This document shows, one piece after another, positions 43,860 through 53,983 of a stretch of 64,000 bases of DNA. The position numbers and the translations under genes were made by a program. The notes below the pieces were generated by a model. It did no database searches. It saw only the letters and a program-made list of their open reading frames with translations, and was not told the DNA's origin. This DNA comes from JAMQKA01 sp034521835 (lineage in GTDB: Bacteria; Bacteroidota; Rhodothermia; Balneolales; Balneolaceae): NCBI GenBank assembly GCA_034521835.1, contig JAXHMA010000010.1, positions 1 through 64,000 of the forward strand, given 5' to 3'. How positions within the stretch are numbered: position 1 is the stretch's first letter; the number at the start of each line of letters is the position of its first letter.

Positions 43860-44476
43860 ATTTTAAAATATCTATGTCGATTTGATTACATAGAAAATAA
43901 ATTTTCAAGACTAAAAAAAATTACCAATATACCATCGAATTTAATTTAAATTCATCTACGACATGACAGACAAGCTTAAAACAGAAGAGTTCAATCAAGA
44001 ACTATATGATTTATTTCATGGGGTCCAGCACCTGAGGAGTAGTTGAAACTATCTGCAATACTTACGATTTCTTTGTCGTTTTAAAACTATTCTCCTTTTA
44101 ATGTCTCCTTAGTCTATGCACAAAAACCAACTACTCGCTATTTTGCCACCCAAAATCATTGGTCCAAAAAAATTTAACCAACGGATTAAAAATTAATGCT
44201 CGTCCTTTGGTTATGTTGCAACCCAAATGACCTGTAATGTTTCTCTATGATAGTACTGACACATTCGGTGATGATAAATTAGCCCCTCAGCCAATCACTG
44301 AACCGTATAAAGTTTCTAGAACTACTGATAATGGTATCATCGACAGGCTGAAAGAATCTTTATCAGATAAAAGAATTAACGTCCTGCGAAGACTCGATAT
44401 CAAAATGCAGCAAGTTCATGATGCCAATATTACCACACTGACAAACTGCTCAAATATGGAACTCCCAGCTGTCCTG
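43860..44476. other. AT-rich region without a well-supported gene
   Basis: A 25-residue plus-strand ORF begins at 43962 (MTDKLKTEEFNQELYDLFHG) and a 99-residue plus-strand ORF spans 44237-44536, running antisense into the hflC 3' end. The latter has a helical C-terminal half but no recognised family or clear ribosome site, so I leave it uncalled. No other feature seen. Confidence 0.4.
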
Positions 44477-45424
44477 TCAGTTATTCATATGCTGCAGGAA
44501 CTGGTAGAAATCGCTTTCAGTGGAAATGAAGATTGACGTCTTATCATCAAACGTATTGCGGTAGGCCTCCATGGAGCGAACAAAGCTATACAGCTCGCGG
44601 GCCTGTGGCGTTTTATTATAGGCCTCGGCATAGACGGCTGCTGCTTCAGCGTCAGCGCGGCCACGAATCTCCTCAGCCGTTCTGAATGCTTCTGATTGTA
44701 TCTGCTTGAGCTCCCGTTCCTTTTCACCATTGATGCGTGAGGCTTCTCCTTGTCCTTCCGAACGGAATTTTTCGGCAATACGCCGTCGCTCACTGACCAT
44801 TCGTTCGTATACGGTTTGCCGGACCTCCTCCACATAATTAATACGTTTAAACCGGAAATCGAGCACGGCAATGCCCAGATCGCTGGTGCGCTTATTGGCC
44901 AGCTGCTGGATCATCGTCTGGATAGAATCCCGCCCCACCGAAATATCTGCCAGTGAATCTTCCACTACTTCCGAAATGATGCCTTCCTGGATCGGCTCAC
45001 GATTGGTTGAGCGTACTATCTCCACCAAATCATGCGATGCGATAGCGTTACGTGTCTCCCCGTCGAGAATGTCATCCAGACGAGATTGGGCACCGCGCTC
45101 GTCACGAAGCCGCTTGAAGAATTGCAGCGGATCGGTGATCTGCCAGCGGGCATAGGTATCCACAAAAATAAACTTCTTATCTTTGGTAGGCACTTGGTTA
45201 CGGTCGCCATCCCACTCCAGATACCGTTTTTCAAAGTAGTTAGCATCCTGTACAAAAGGAATTTTCATCTTCATACCGGGCTCCGTCTTGATATCTCCAA
45301 CCGGGGCGCCGAACTGTGTGATCACCACCTGTTCGGTTTCATCAACTATATAAATACCGTCCAGCCCAATGAGTACAAGAATAACTAAAATTGCAATTAT
45401 TGATATTCGAGTAAAATTTTTCAT
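44477..45424 (-). CDS. hflC: Protease modulator HflC
   Basis: An intact 315-residue SPFH/band-7 protein. An N-terminal signal-anchor (ISIIAILVILVLIGLDGIYI) leads to the SPFH domain: VDETEQVVITQFGAPVGDIK, GMKMKIPFVQDANYFEKRYL, KKFIFVDTYARWQITDPLQF and the helical ERMVSERRRIAEKFRSEGQG segment that is typical of HflC. HflC forms a large membrane complex with HflK that cages the FtsH protease. It is 12 bases downstream of hflK, the usual operon order. Confidence 0.93.
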   Translation of the reverse strand: MKNFTRISIIAILVILVLIGLDGIYIVDETEQVVITQFGAPVGDIKTEPGMKMKIPFVQDANYFEKRYLEWDGDRNQVPTKDKKFIFVDTYARWQITDPLQFFKRLRDERGAQSRLDDILDGETRNAIASHDLVEIVRSTNREPIQEGIISEVVEDSLADISVGRDSIQTMIQQLANKRTSDLGIAVLDFRFKRINYVEEVRQTVYERMVSERRRIAEKFRSEGQGEASRINGEKERELKQIQSEAFRTAEEIRGRADAEAAAVYAEAYNKTPQARELYSFVRSMEAYRNTFDDKTSIFISTESDFYQFLQHMNN

Positions 45425-45436
45425 TCCTATATAAAA

Positions 45437-46477
45437 TTATTGATTATTGCCTGAATTAGATGATGAGTTAGAACCTGAACTGGGGCTACTGCCCTCAGGT
45501 TGTGGCCGGCTGTTCATTGGCATCTGAAGCAGTGGCAGCACATTATTGCCGTTTTGGTCGGTCACTATTTTATTCCCTATTCTGGGTAGAATTTCTTCGA
45601 GCGTTTCCAAGTAGAGTCGCTGCTTGGTCACTTCCGGCGCTTTCAGGTATTCACTATATAGAGCGTTAAAACGTGCTACTTCCCCTTCCGACCTGTTTAC
45701 TCGATCAACGGCATATCCTTCTGCTTTCTGTATGGTCTCCTGGGCTTGTCCACGGGCACGCGGAATCACCCGGTTATAAGCTGACTTGGCCTCATTGATG
45801 AGCGTTTCCCGCTGCTGTTGAGCCTCATTCACTTCATTGAAGGAGGGCTTAACCGTCTCAGGTGGATTGACATCCTGCAGGACCACTTGCTCCACTCGTA
45901 TACCATTCTCATACTCATCACAGATAGATTGAATCATCACTCCGGCGCGGGTGGCTACTTCGGCACGACCTACAGTGAGCACCTCGTTTACAGTACGATC
46001 TCCCACGATCTGGCGCACTACCGCTTCTGACATATCTCGCAGGGTCTGGTCGGGATTTCGCACTTTAAAAAGGAATTGGTAGGGATCGTCCACGCGATAT
46101 TGTACTACCCATTCCACATCGGCCAGGTTAAGATCTCCCGTAAGCATCAGGGATTCATCGCGGTACCCCTCTTTCTGGTAGGTAGATTGCACGCCCGCAC
46201 TGGTTGTCCGGTACCCAAACTCCAGTTTGAGCTGCCGTTCAACCGGAACTATTTGTACTTCTTCAACCAACGGAATCTTGAAATTGAGGCCTGATTCCGC
46301 GGTTCGAGTAAATTCTCCAAATCGCATCACCACGCCAACTTCTTCGGGATCCACCGTATAGAAGGAAGCGAAAGCGAGTGCAAAAATCACCACCCCGAAA
46401 ATAATAAGCTTCAGGTGGTTACCTAGCTTTTTTATTTGATCGGGCATTTTAGGCCCGGAAAATGTTTGATCAGCCAT
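45437..46477 (-). CDS. hflK: Protease modulator HflK
   Basis: An intact 346-residue SPFH protein. The N-terminus is short, then one membrane helix (LKLIIFGVVIFALAFASFYT). The SPFH domain shows VDPEEVGVVMRFGEFTRTAE, GLNFKIPLVEEVQIVPVERQ, DLNLADVEWVVQYRVDDPYQ and QIVGDRTVNEVLTVGRAEV. DVNPPETVKPSFNEVNEAQQ is the HflK-specific coiled-coil start. The Ser/Asn/Gly-rich tail (PSSGSNSSSNSGNNQ) is low complexity. It partners with HflC around FtsH. Confidence 0.93.
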   Translation of the reverse strand: MADQTFSGPKMPDQIKKLGNHLKLIIFGVVIFALAFASFYTVDPEEVGVVMRFGEFTRTAESGLNFKIPLVEEVQIVPVERQLKLEFGYRTTSAGVQSTYQKEGYRDESLMLTGDLNLADVEWVVQYRVDDPYQFLFKVRNPDQTLRDMSEAVVRQIVGDRTVNEVLTVGRAEVATRAGVMIQSICDEYENGIRVEQVVLQDVNPPETVKPSFNEVNEAQQQRETLINEAKSAYNRVIPRARGQAQETIQKAEGYAVDRVNRSEGEVARFNALYSEYLKAPEVTKQRLYLETLEEILPRIGNKIVTDQNGNNVLPLLQMPMNSRPQPEGSSPSSGSNSSSNSGNNQ

Positions 46478-46541
46478 TAATAGCTATCTTTTAGTTGTGA
46501 TAAATTAAATTACCGGCCTTAGATCGGTCGGTCTTTTTGTT

Positions 46542-49083
46542 TTAAACTTTCAGACAAATGATAGTGGTATCATCTGCCAATTGATAATCACTGAATTTTT
46601 GGATGCGCCGTTTTATTTCAAGAGCTATTTCATTGCTTGCCTTTTCATCGGTATTCAGCTCTTCCACCAATGAAAGCATGGTTTCGTACCCGAACCGCTG
46701 CCCCTCCGGGTTTACGGCTTCCGGTAATCCATCTGAATAAAGAAGCACAAAATCACCTTCTTTAAGTGGCCGGTCAAGCGCCTGGTAGTTCACCATGTCT
46801 CGAATGCCCAGTGGAAATTTAGGATGCGGAGTTGAAATAAATTCTGCCTTTCCCTCTCGTTTCAATATAGGCAGGCAATGACCTGCGTTGGCCACCGTCA
46901 GGTTTTTAGTTGCAGGATTATATTGCGCAATAATACAGGTGATAAACGTCTGGGGATCAGTGCGGTGATAGAGCGTTGGAGTCACCTCCCGCAAAATAGA
47001 AGCCGGGTGATCGTTTGACAATCGCGAAAGCAGCAGCCCGCTGGTAAACACTGCATGCATAGCCGCCTTCATCGCCTTGCCCGATACATCCACAATGGTC
47101 ATCGTCAGGGCTTCCGAATTGGGTTCTCCATTCCGGCTGATTACATAATCAAAATAATCGCCCCCAACCTCAAAAGAGGGCAGGAAGAACCCATACACAT
47201 CTACGCCCTGCAGGGAAGGCGGCTGCAGCGGCATCAGCTTGAACTGACTTTCACGGGCTATCTCAATCTCTTTTTCCACGCGCAGATGATTGGCAATCCG
47301 CTCCTGGTATTCCGGGATATAGCCGCCCATCTCGGAGACCGAATTTCCATACCGGTAGGCTGCAATCCCAAATAGCAGGGGAAATCCCACCAGGAACGCC
47401 TGTACCCACGCCACGTAGCCTACATCCATACTTTCCGATCCTACATAGGGCAGTGTTAAAATAGTTACAGTAAATATCCACCAGCTTATAGATACAGTCA
47501 GCAATCCGGCTTGGTTAAAGGCATAAATAAGAACGGGAGCTAGAAGAGCAAAAATAGCCATATCCTGCCAAATGGTGCCATTCGTACCTAGTTGCGCGGC
47601 TGATCCGGAGAATAAAAATCCCATTAAAATGCTGGTAACCACATAAAATATAATTCTATTGGGGATTCTCTTCTTCAGGAAACCGACTACAACCCCCACG
47701 TGTCCCAGCGCCACCAGCCAGGCGCAGGCCCAGCCCGCTATGTTAATAGTGAGCAGCTTGGGAGACAGGCTAGGCTCGGTAAATCCAAACTGGCTGTCGT
47801 ACTGTAAAAAGAAAAGGTCGAACAGGTACAGGACCAAAGCAAAAATTCCGAGCAGAAATCCGGCTAACGCATACCCGCGAATAAGCCCATCTCCGGTCTC
47901 CCGGAAGAAAAAACGAAAACGCCAAAAAGCGTCGACCACGTGCAGCTGCTCAGCGTCATTTTGCCGGGCGGTAGCCTCCCACCCGAATGTAGGCCAGCGC
48001 GCCGTACATGCCGCAGACCACACCGTAAAGCAAAAAATTAAACGTAAGCATTGTGAACACATTATCACTTATAAAGACGCTATAAGTGTTGATCAGAAAC
48101 AGTATTCTCCACCCAAACAGAGCAAGCGTAATGGAGGTAAAGATTACCAGTGCTCTTTTCCACTCTACCTGTCCCTTGTTGATATGCTTAATCCCTTTGA
48201 AAAATACCAGTCCGGCTAGCAGTACAATGCTCAGAAAGAATACAATATAGAATGTATTATCGCCGGCCGACAGTTTGGACAGCGTTTCCGGCTCCCCATC
48301 ATTTTTAGCGCTGAATGATGTGAGCGATGCTCCATACCTTATTTGCGTGCCGTAGCGGCTGCCCTGTTCCCTTATTTTCGGTTGAATTTCGAGTGATAGC
48401 CGGTCCGGGCCTGCCGTTTCGGCATCGATTTTTTGCCATAAAAATGAGGTATTGTTACCCACATTGGTTTCGGAAAAATCCAGGGGACGATTATCAAAAC
48501 CGGGCTCTGTAGTGGTAATGGAAGTATCCTGGATATTTACGTTGGTGAGACGATATCTACTCAAATCGTAGCTTAAAATATTTGATACAATGTTATTTGC
48601 TACCCCCAGTAGAGAATCTCCGGGAATGAATGTGGGATTGTACGTGTCGGGATTGGTATAAGCGCGGCGCACCCTGCCCTCGTCATCATAATACAGCTGC
48701 AGCCGACCAACTTTATCGAACAGTTCGCTTTGGGAGAATGTATATCCCCCTTCCTGCTCCTGCAACATACCGCCGACGTTAACAATCCAGCTATTCAGTA
48801 ATAGCTCGGAATCATTCAGATTGGAGAGCGACGGCAGTTCTTCGCCGAGGGAATCTTTCAGCGACTTGTAATAACTCAGGTGCTGTGCCCGGGTTGATAT
48901 CACATTCAGAGAATCGATGGAAAAGCCCAGCTTATTGGCAAGATCGGCCGTTTTGTTTTCAATCGAAGAGCGGCTCTGTTGAATGGGATCTCCGGCATTG
49001 AAATCTACGGCGGGTCGAAGTGCAAAAAATGCAGCAAACCCAATCGCTCCCAGAAATATCCAATATGCCAGTCGTTGCCCCAT
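46542..49083 (-). CDS. Membrane SpoIIE/PP2C-type serine/threonine phosphatase (one frameshift)
   Basis: The start at 49083 gives a signal-anchor (LAYWIFLGAIGFAAFFALRP), a long extracytoplasmic domain of about 260 residues, then several membrane helices continuing through a frameshift near 47960 (MYGALAYI then WEATARQNDAEQLHVVDAFW). After a cluster of helices comes a linker (RVEKEIEIARESQFKLMPLQ) and the SpoIIE phosphatase domain: GFFLPSFEVGGDYFDYV with the metal Asp pair, TMTIVDVSGKAMKAAMHAV, and LLYSDGLPEAVN. About 847 codons. It probably reverses phosphorylation of an anti-sigma-antagonist in a partner-switch pathway; the partner genes are not in the window. It could also be two overlapping ORFs. 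Confidence 0.8.
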
Positions 49084-49216
49084 TAAGTACTTTATGATCT
49101 TATATGATGAGAATATTCTATGCTATACTATCTCACGTCCCTGAAACCGGCAGTGGTTTGTTAAACTGCCATCTCAGTCCATGCACCATTTTCTTTTAAC
49201 CACTCTTCAAGATAGA

Positions 49217-49221
49217 AAGTA
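49217..49221. repeat. Left target-site duplication of the IS1380 element
   Basis: AAGTA directly before the CC terminus of the element. Confidence 0.7.
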
Positions 49222-50869
49222 CCTAAAATCCGCAGGCTTTTTACTTGCATAGGATAATTATTTTACCGGAGGGTATGCGCATCTGATTTACTTTTAAGTG
49301 ACCAATATCAGCAATCATTGAGCAGCAGATGTAGGCGAATGTTCGAATGTCATGGGAACCGAAGGCTCTTTTTACCCTGTTTTACCGGCTCGTATGCACA
49401 CCTCGCCCATAGACTATATTCCGCTTCCATACATTTGTGGCTCCGAGAGGGGGGGGCTAGGCCAGCAGGGGGCTGTAATCCTTGTCGGTGTAGAGTTTGA
49501 GCACAGCACGCCGGCCGGTCCTGATCCACTTGGCGGGGACGCTGATGAAGCGGAAGATAAACTTCTTGAGCCGGAAAGTAGGCTGTAGCCAAGAAAGTTG
49601 TTGGGCGTATCGTTCGATCAGATATCGGTAAAAATTAGCAATGATCCCGGTCAGGATCATAAAGGCCGTATTATGAGACAGCAGCGAGCAGGGCAGTTTC
49701 GACCAGCCAAAATCGTTGCCCATCACATCAAACAGCCGCTCACTGGCCCCGCGCCCGTTGTAGAAGGCCACGACTTCTTCGGGGGCGGCCTCCTGCTCGT
49801 CGGTAAGGATCGCCCGCCAGGTGTAGGCTCCGCCGCTGAAGATGTCGGCCTGCCCGTCGGCCCGTTTGATCCGGCTGAGGACCAACCGGTAGGCGCGGTC
49901 TCCGCCAAAGGGGCGCCACCCGGAAAGTTCGGCCACATCCATAGGCTGGCCGCTGATGGCGACGGATTTCCAGTCGTCTTCGGGCAGGGCCCCGACCTGC
50001 TGTTCCATGGCCGGGCTTCGTTTGGCCCGGATGCAGAACGAGTTGCACTGGTTTTCGACTATCTTCACGACCTCTTTCTGGTAGGAGGCCGAATCCGCAC
50101 GGAACCGCCCGATGGAAACCTGATGATTGCTTCAGGGTCTCAAATACCCGCTTCAGGGTCTGCTGCTGGGCGTAGGTGGCCGGGCTGTTGCCGCCCCGGC
50201 CTTCGATGTAGACCGGCTTGTTTCCGATGGAGGCGACGGCCGGCTGATAACCGTTGCATTTTTTATAGGTGCGGGCCGCATCCCATTTTTCGGTGGCGAT
50301 AACCTGGTTGTCGTAGTCCAGGTCGTAGCAGTCCTGCTTGTTGAGCTGACCGGTAACCTGTAAGGCTCCCACCAATAGCTCGTTGAGGGGAGTGTTGATA
50401 TTGAACTGATGGGCTACCCCGCTGGCCGGGTTGATCTGCTCGGTGGTCTGTTGGCTGAGCTCCTTAATCCCCCGCAAGATGGTATCGGGGCTACTGGCTG
50501 ACATGCCTTTGATTTGATCAAGCGGCCCGCTCAGGTGCTCGGCCAAGTCTTCGGCGCAGTCTCCGCCGCACAGGAAAATCCCCAGCTGATTGCCCACAAT
50601 ATCGCTATAGGAGAATCCCCTCGTCTGGACCCGCTCGCCCAGCTGCCGGTCGATAAGATCGGCCAGCCCAGACTGATGAAAATGCTCATAACAAAAATTA
50701 AATCCGCCAAATGGTGTGATCTTGTCCGCTGATTTTGTAATATGCATACATCATTTATTTAGTGAGTGGTTTCACCTAAATAAATGAAAACTTATGAGCC
50801 AAAAAAGCCTGAATACAACCTGTTCAGCAACTTTTTTGGCTCTTTTTTATATTGCCTGCGGATTTAAGG
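49222..50869. mobile_element. IS1380-family insertion sequence (1648 bp)
   Basis: Ends form an inverted repeat: CCTAAAATCCGCAGGC on the left and CCTTAAATCCGCAGGC (complement) on the right, 15 of 16 matching. A 5-base direct repeat AAGTA flanks it (49217-49221 and 50870-50874). Length and the CC termini fit IS1380. It lies between the phosphatase start and the bacilliredoxin 3' end, so no gene is interrupted. Confidence 0.88.
49457..50747 (-). CDS. IS1380-family transposase (one frameshift)
   Basis: The start at 50747 gives ADKITPFGGFNFCYEHFHQS, then DIVGNQLGIFLCGGDCAEDL, ASSPDTILRGIKELS and LDYDNQVIATEKWDAARTYK with the first catalytic Asp (DLDYDNQ). A frameshift near 50120 separates it from KIVENQCNSFCIRAKRSPAM, EVVAFYNGRGASERLFDVMG and FGWSKLPCSLLSHNTAFMIL, where the catalytic Glu lies in the GASERLFD segment. 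About 430 codons after joining. The strand has a much higher G+C third-position content than neighbours. Confidence 0.88.
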
Positions 50870-50874
50870 AAGTA
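50870..50874. repeat. Right target-site duplication of the IS1380 element
   Basis: AAGTA directly after the GG terminus of the element. Confidence 0.7.
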
Positions 50875-50959
50875 CGTTAAATAGCCGATTTTGTTACTGA
50901 TCCCCAGAAAAAAATGGAAGGTGGGCCAATAAAAAAATTACGATCTTGCTAAAATTAAA

Positions 50960-50981
50960 AAGGGCGCAGGTATGCGCCCTT
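50960..50981 (-). terminator. Rho-independent terminator of the bacilliredoxin gene
   Basis: AAGGGCGCA, loop, TGCGCCCTT: nine perfect base pairs. On the minus strand it is followed by a T-rich run (TTTTTAATTTT), 31 bases past the stop. Confidence 0.85.
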
Positions 50982-51012
50982 CCTTTTCTTCTAAAATTCT
51001 AAGTTCTACTTG

Positions 51013-51462
51013 TTAGTTCTCCTTTGCCTCGGCAGCAAACGATTCGAATACCATCTTGAGGTCGTTGGCAATTTCTACCTTTGTTCGCCCTTCAATGCGG
51101 TGCCGGGGAATCATAGCCTTAATTTCACCGTCTTTAAAATAGGCAAAAGCCGGTGAAGAGGGAGGATATTCACTGAAGTATTCTCGAGCCCGAGCGGTTG
51201 CTTCTTTATCTTGCCCGGCAAATACTGTTACCATGTGATTAGGTTTTACTTCGCTTTCATCCAGCGCAATTTTTACACCCGGACGCGCATTTCCGGCGGC
51301 ACAACCACAAACTGAGTTAATAACCATCAGCATGGTGCCTTCATCGTATTCCTTCATAGCACGATCCACCTCATCGGGGGTGGTTAGTTCTTCAATTCCC
51401 AATTCAGTAAGTTCTTCGCGCATCCATGAGGTATCGGGGCCTACTCCAAATCCGAATTGCAT
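51013..51462 (-). CDS. BrxA/BrxB-type bacilliredoxin
   Basis: An intact 149-residue thioredoxin-fold protein of the UPF0403 family. The CGC active-site motif is in MLMVINSVCGCAAGNARPGV. Other family marks: GMREELTELGIEELTTPDEV-like N-terminus (SWMREELTELGIEELTTPDE), then HMVTVFAGQDKEATARAREY and PSSPAFAYFKDGEIKAMIPR. Bacilliredoxins remove mixed disulphides with bacillithiol from proteins, which suggests the host makes bacillithiol; the biosynthesis genes are not in the window. Gene stands alone with its own terminator, next to superoxide dismutase. Confidence 0.9.
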   Translation of the reverse strand: MQFGFGVGPDTSWMREELTELGIEELTTPDEVDRAMKEYDEGTMLMVINSVCGCAAGNARPGVKIALDESEVKPNHMVTVFAGQDKEATARAREYFSEYPPSSPAFAYFKDGEIKAMIPRHRIEGRTKVEIANDLKMVFESFAAEAKEN

Positions 51463-51524
51463 AACATTGTGTTTTTGTAGTGAAGTATCTTATTCGTCAA
51501 TAATATAAGAAATTTATAAAAAAT

Positions 51525-51552
51525 GTGCGACGCTCAGTACACTGCGCCGCAC
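51525..51552 (-). terminator. Terminator of the superoxide dismutase gene
   Basis: On the minus strand GTGCGGCGC pairs with GCGTCGCAC (one G-T wobble) and is followed by ATTTTTTAT, 33 bases after the stop codon. Confidence 0.75.
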
Positions 51553-51584
51553 ACTTATTTTATTAAGTCAAAAGGATCAGCTTC

Positions 51585-52193
51585 TTAGCTTGCGTCGCTA
51601 TAGTACTCATTAACTTGATCCCAGTTTACGAGATTCCAGAAATTATTGACATATTCGCCTCGCTTATTCTGATAATTCAGATAATACGCGTGCTCCCACA
51701 CATCTACACCGAGAATTGGTGTCAGGCCATCCATGTAGGGGCTGTTTTGATTGGCGGTTGAAAGTACCTCTAGTCCGCCTTCATCATTCACAGTCAGCCA
51801 TCCCCAGCCAGAACCAAACTGACCTGTTGCTGTACTGTTGAACTCTTCCTGAAAATCATCGAAGCTGCCAAATTCATCGTCAATGGCATCAGCTATATCT
51901 CCGGTAGGGTTACCGCCTCCGTTGGGAGAAAGAATGGTCCAGAACAGATTATGGTTAGCAAAACCGCCACCGCTGTTAATTACAGCCTGGCGCTTACTTT
52001 CAGGAACTTCTCCAATGCGCCGCAGCACATCTTCAATAGGCAGTTCAGCGAACTTGTGCCCTTTTAAAGCTGCATTTAGTTTATCGGTATATCCCTGATG
52101 GTGTTTGGTATGATGGATTTTCATGGTCTGCTCATCGATGTGAGGCTCCAGCGCATCGTATGCGTACGGAAGATCGGGAAGTTCAAAAGCCAT
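51585..52193 (-). CDS. sodA: Superoxide dismutase (Mn/Fe family)
   Basis: An intact 202-residue cytoplasmic enzyme that converts superoxide to hydrogen peroxide and oxygen. Metal ligands are visible: His in MKIHHTKHHQGYTDKL, His in GGGFANHNLFWTILSP, and Asp and His in LGVDVWEHAYYLNYQ. The outer-sphere Gln sits in TANQNSPYMDGL rather than near the second His, which fits the Mn or cambialistic type more than the Fe type. No signal peptide. The start MAFELPDLPYAYDALEPHID is the standard N-terminus. Confidence 0.95.
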   Translation of the reverse strand: MAFELPDLPYAYDALEPHIDEQTMKIHHTKHHQGYTDKLNAALKGHKFAELPIEDVLRRIGEVPESKRQAVINSGGGFANHNLFWTILSPNGGGNPTGDIADAIDDEFGSFDDFQEEFNSTATGQFGSGWGWLTVNDEGGLEVLSTANQNSPYMDGLTPILGVDVWEHAYYLNYQNKRGEYVNNFWNLVNWDQVNEYYSDAS

Positions 52194-52432
52194 AATGATG
52201 TATAATATTTTTAGTTAAAGATTTGTTTAAATAATACTTCTCAAAAAGAGTTAACTCATTGACCTGCAATATTTTTTAAAAATTGCAGGTGCCTTATATA
52301 ATCATTTTTAGACAAACATTCGTTCCTGTATATATTAACATTCTAATTACAAAACTATTACAGCATTGCTTGATCATTTCTGGTATTTTATTTTTGAATT
52401 TTAAGTGGAATTACGATTAAAAACAGAGTGGT

Positions 52433-53896
52433 ATGTCTCACGATTACGACGTAATTATAGTTGGAAGCGGCCCGGCCGGGTATTCCTGCGCCATGCAGAC
52501 CTCAAAGTTTCACAAGAAAGTGCTGGTGGTAGAGGCCCATGATCAGTTCTTGGGCGGCACGTGGATCAATTCCGGCACTGTGCCGAGCAAGGCCCTGCGA
52601 GAGTCTGCCAATACCATAAAAAAGTTTGACACCCAGTTTGGCAGCGAAGAAAGCCGCAAGCCCTACGCCCGGTTTAAAATGGAGGATCTGCTGCAGTACA
52701 AAAACGAGGTCCTGGAGCAGGAGAACCGCAAGGTGAAAAATGATCTCATCAAAAACGAGGTAGATGTGGCCCGCGGGTTCGGACGCATTGCTGGTGAGCA
52801 TACCATTGAAGTGGAAACCCCAATCGGTACCAAAGAGGAGTACACCGGCGACAACATTCTGCTCTGCACGGGCAGCAGCCCCATTACACCAACCAAGTTC
52901 GAGGTAGAGCAGGATAAAGTGATTGATTACAAATCGATTTTTGAGCTGAGCCATATCCCAAAACGGCTAGCCATTATCGGTATTGGGGTGAACGCGCTGG
53001 AATATGCCACCACGTTTGCCGCCCTTGGCACTCGTGTTACCATGCTCAGCGAGAACCTGGAGCACCTAACCTTCCTCGATCATGAAGTGCAGGAGCACCT
53101 GGACCAGGCCCTTGCCGATGAAGGCATCACCATCAAAAAAGGAGTGGAAGTTGAAGCGGTAGACTACAACTCCATCCGTACCTGCGTGGAAGTCCGTTTT
53201 CGTAACCTGGAGGGCGACAAGCGAATGCAGGTAATTGAAACCGAACACGCCCTGTACATGGGTGGCAGCAAGCCAAATACGGCCGATCTGGGATTTGAAA
53301 ACGTCGGGCTCACCACCGATAACCAGGGCTATATTTCAGTTAACAACTCTTACCAGACCGATGTGAAAAGCATTTATGCGGCCGGTGACATCATCGGGTT
53401 TCCACGGCTGGCATCGGCTTCCTTTACCCAAGGGCGGTTGGCAGCCTGTAACATGTTCGGTATTCCAGCCAAGGATATCCCTCAGAAAATTCCATTTGGC
53501 ATCTACACTCTTCCAGAGATCTCGTATATCGGTCTTACCGAGCAGCAGGCTATCGACCAGGGACTAGATGTGACCGTAGGCCGGGCTTATTTTAAGAATA
53601 TCGCCAAAGCCGACATGATGGGTGATCCTAAAGGCATCCTTAAGCTGGTATTTGATACGAATACCTTTAAGCTGCACGGAGTGCATATTATTGGGGACGA
53701 GGCCTGCAACCTACTGCACCTTGGCCAGTCGGTAATGGCGCTGGACGGAGATATCCGGTATTTTATACAAAATGTGATGAACTATCCCACCTTGGGTGAA
53801 GCTTATCGGCGGGCGGCCTTCAATGGTGTGAACCGGGTCTACAAGGCGGGCGTTAAATACAAAAAAATTCTTGAAAGCAACGAAGAAGAGGAATAA
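52433..53896 (+). CDS. sthA: Si-specific NAD(P)(+) transhydrogenase (soluble)
   Basis: An intact 487-residue flavoprotein that interconverts NADPH and NADH. FAD-binding GSGPAGYSCAMQTSKF is near the N-terminus (IIVGSGPAGYSC), then GGTWINSGTVPSKALRESA. This is the position of the redox Cys pair of dihydrolipoamide dehydrogenase (CxxxxC); here Thr/Ser/Val replace them, which marks the transhydrogenase branch. NAD-binding GIGVNALEYATTFAALGTRV and the FAD motif YAAGDIIGFPRLASASFTQG follow. C-terminal dimer domain is complete. It begins after a 240-base AT-rich upstream region shared with the divergent sodA. Confidence 0.88.
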   Translation: MSHDYDVIIVGSGPAGYSCAMQTSKFHKKVLVVEAHDQFLGGTWINSGTVPSKALRESANTIKKFDTQFGSEESRKPYARFKMEDLLQYKNEVLEQENRKVKNDLIKNEVDVARGFGRIAGEHTIEVETPIGTKEEYTGDNILLCTGSSPITPTKFEVEQDKVIDYKSIFELSHIPKRLAIIGIGVNALEYATTFAALGTRVTMLSENLEHLTFLDHEVQEHLDQALADEGITIKKGVEVEAVDYNSIRTCVEVRFRNLEGDKRMQVIETEHALYMGGSKPNTADLGFENVGLTTDNQGYISVNNSYQTDVKSIYAAGDIIGFPRLASASFTQGRLAACNMFGIPAKDIPQKIPFGIYTLPEISYIGLTEQQAIDQGLDVTVGRAYFKNIAKADMMGDPKGILKLVFDTNTFKLHGVHIIGDEACNLLHLGQSVMALDGDIRYFIQNVMNYPTLGEAYRRAAFNGVNRVYKAGVKYKKILESNEEEE

Positions 53897-53983
53897 AAAA
53901 GGCCAGCTGAAAACCGACCTCTTTCTGAGGTAAATTTTAAAGATTTTTATTCAGCAACCGTTTGCTACAGCTGGTGATGATAA

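Noticed and set aside
44237..44536. 99-residue plus-strand ORF
   Set aside because: Its 3' end is antisense to hflC, it has no family match and no clear ribosome site.
49598..50302. 234-residue plus-strand ORF
   Set aside because: Antisense shadow of the IS1380 transposase.
52433..53896. Dihydrolipoamide dehydrogenase (lpdA)
   Set aside because: The redox Cys pair is replaced in GGTWINSGTVPSK, as in soluble transhydrogenases.
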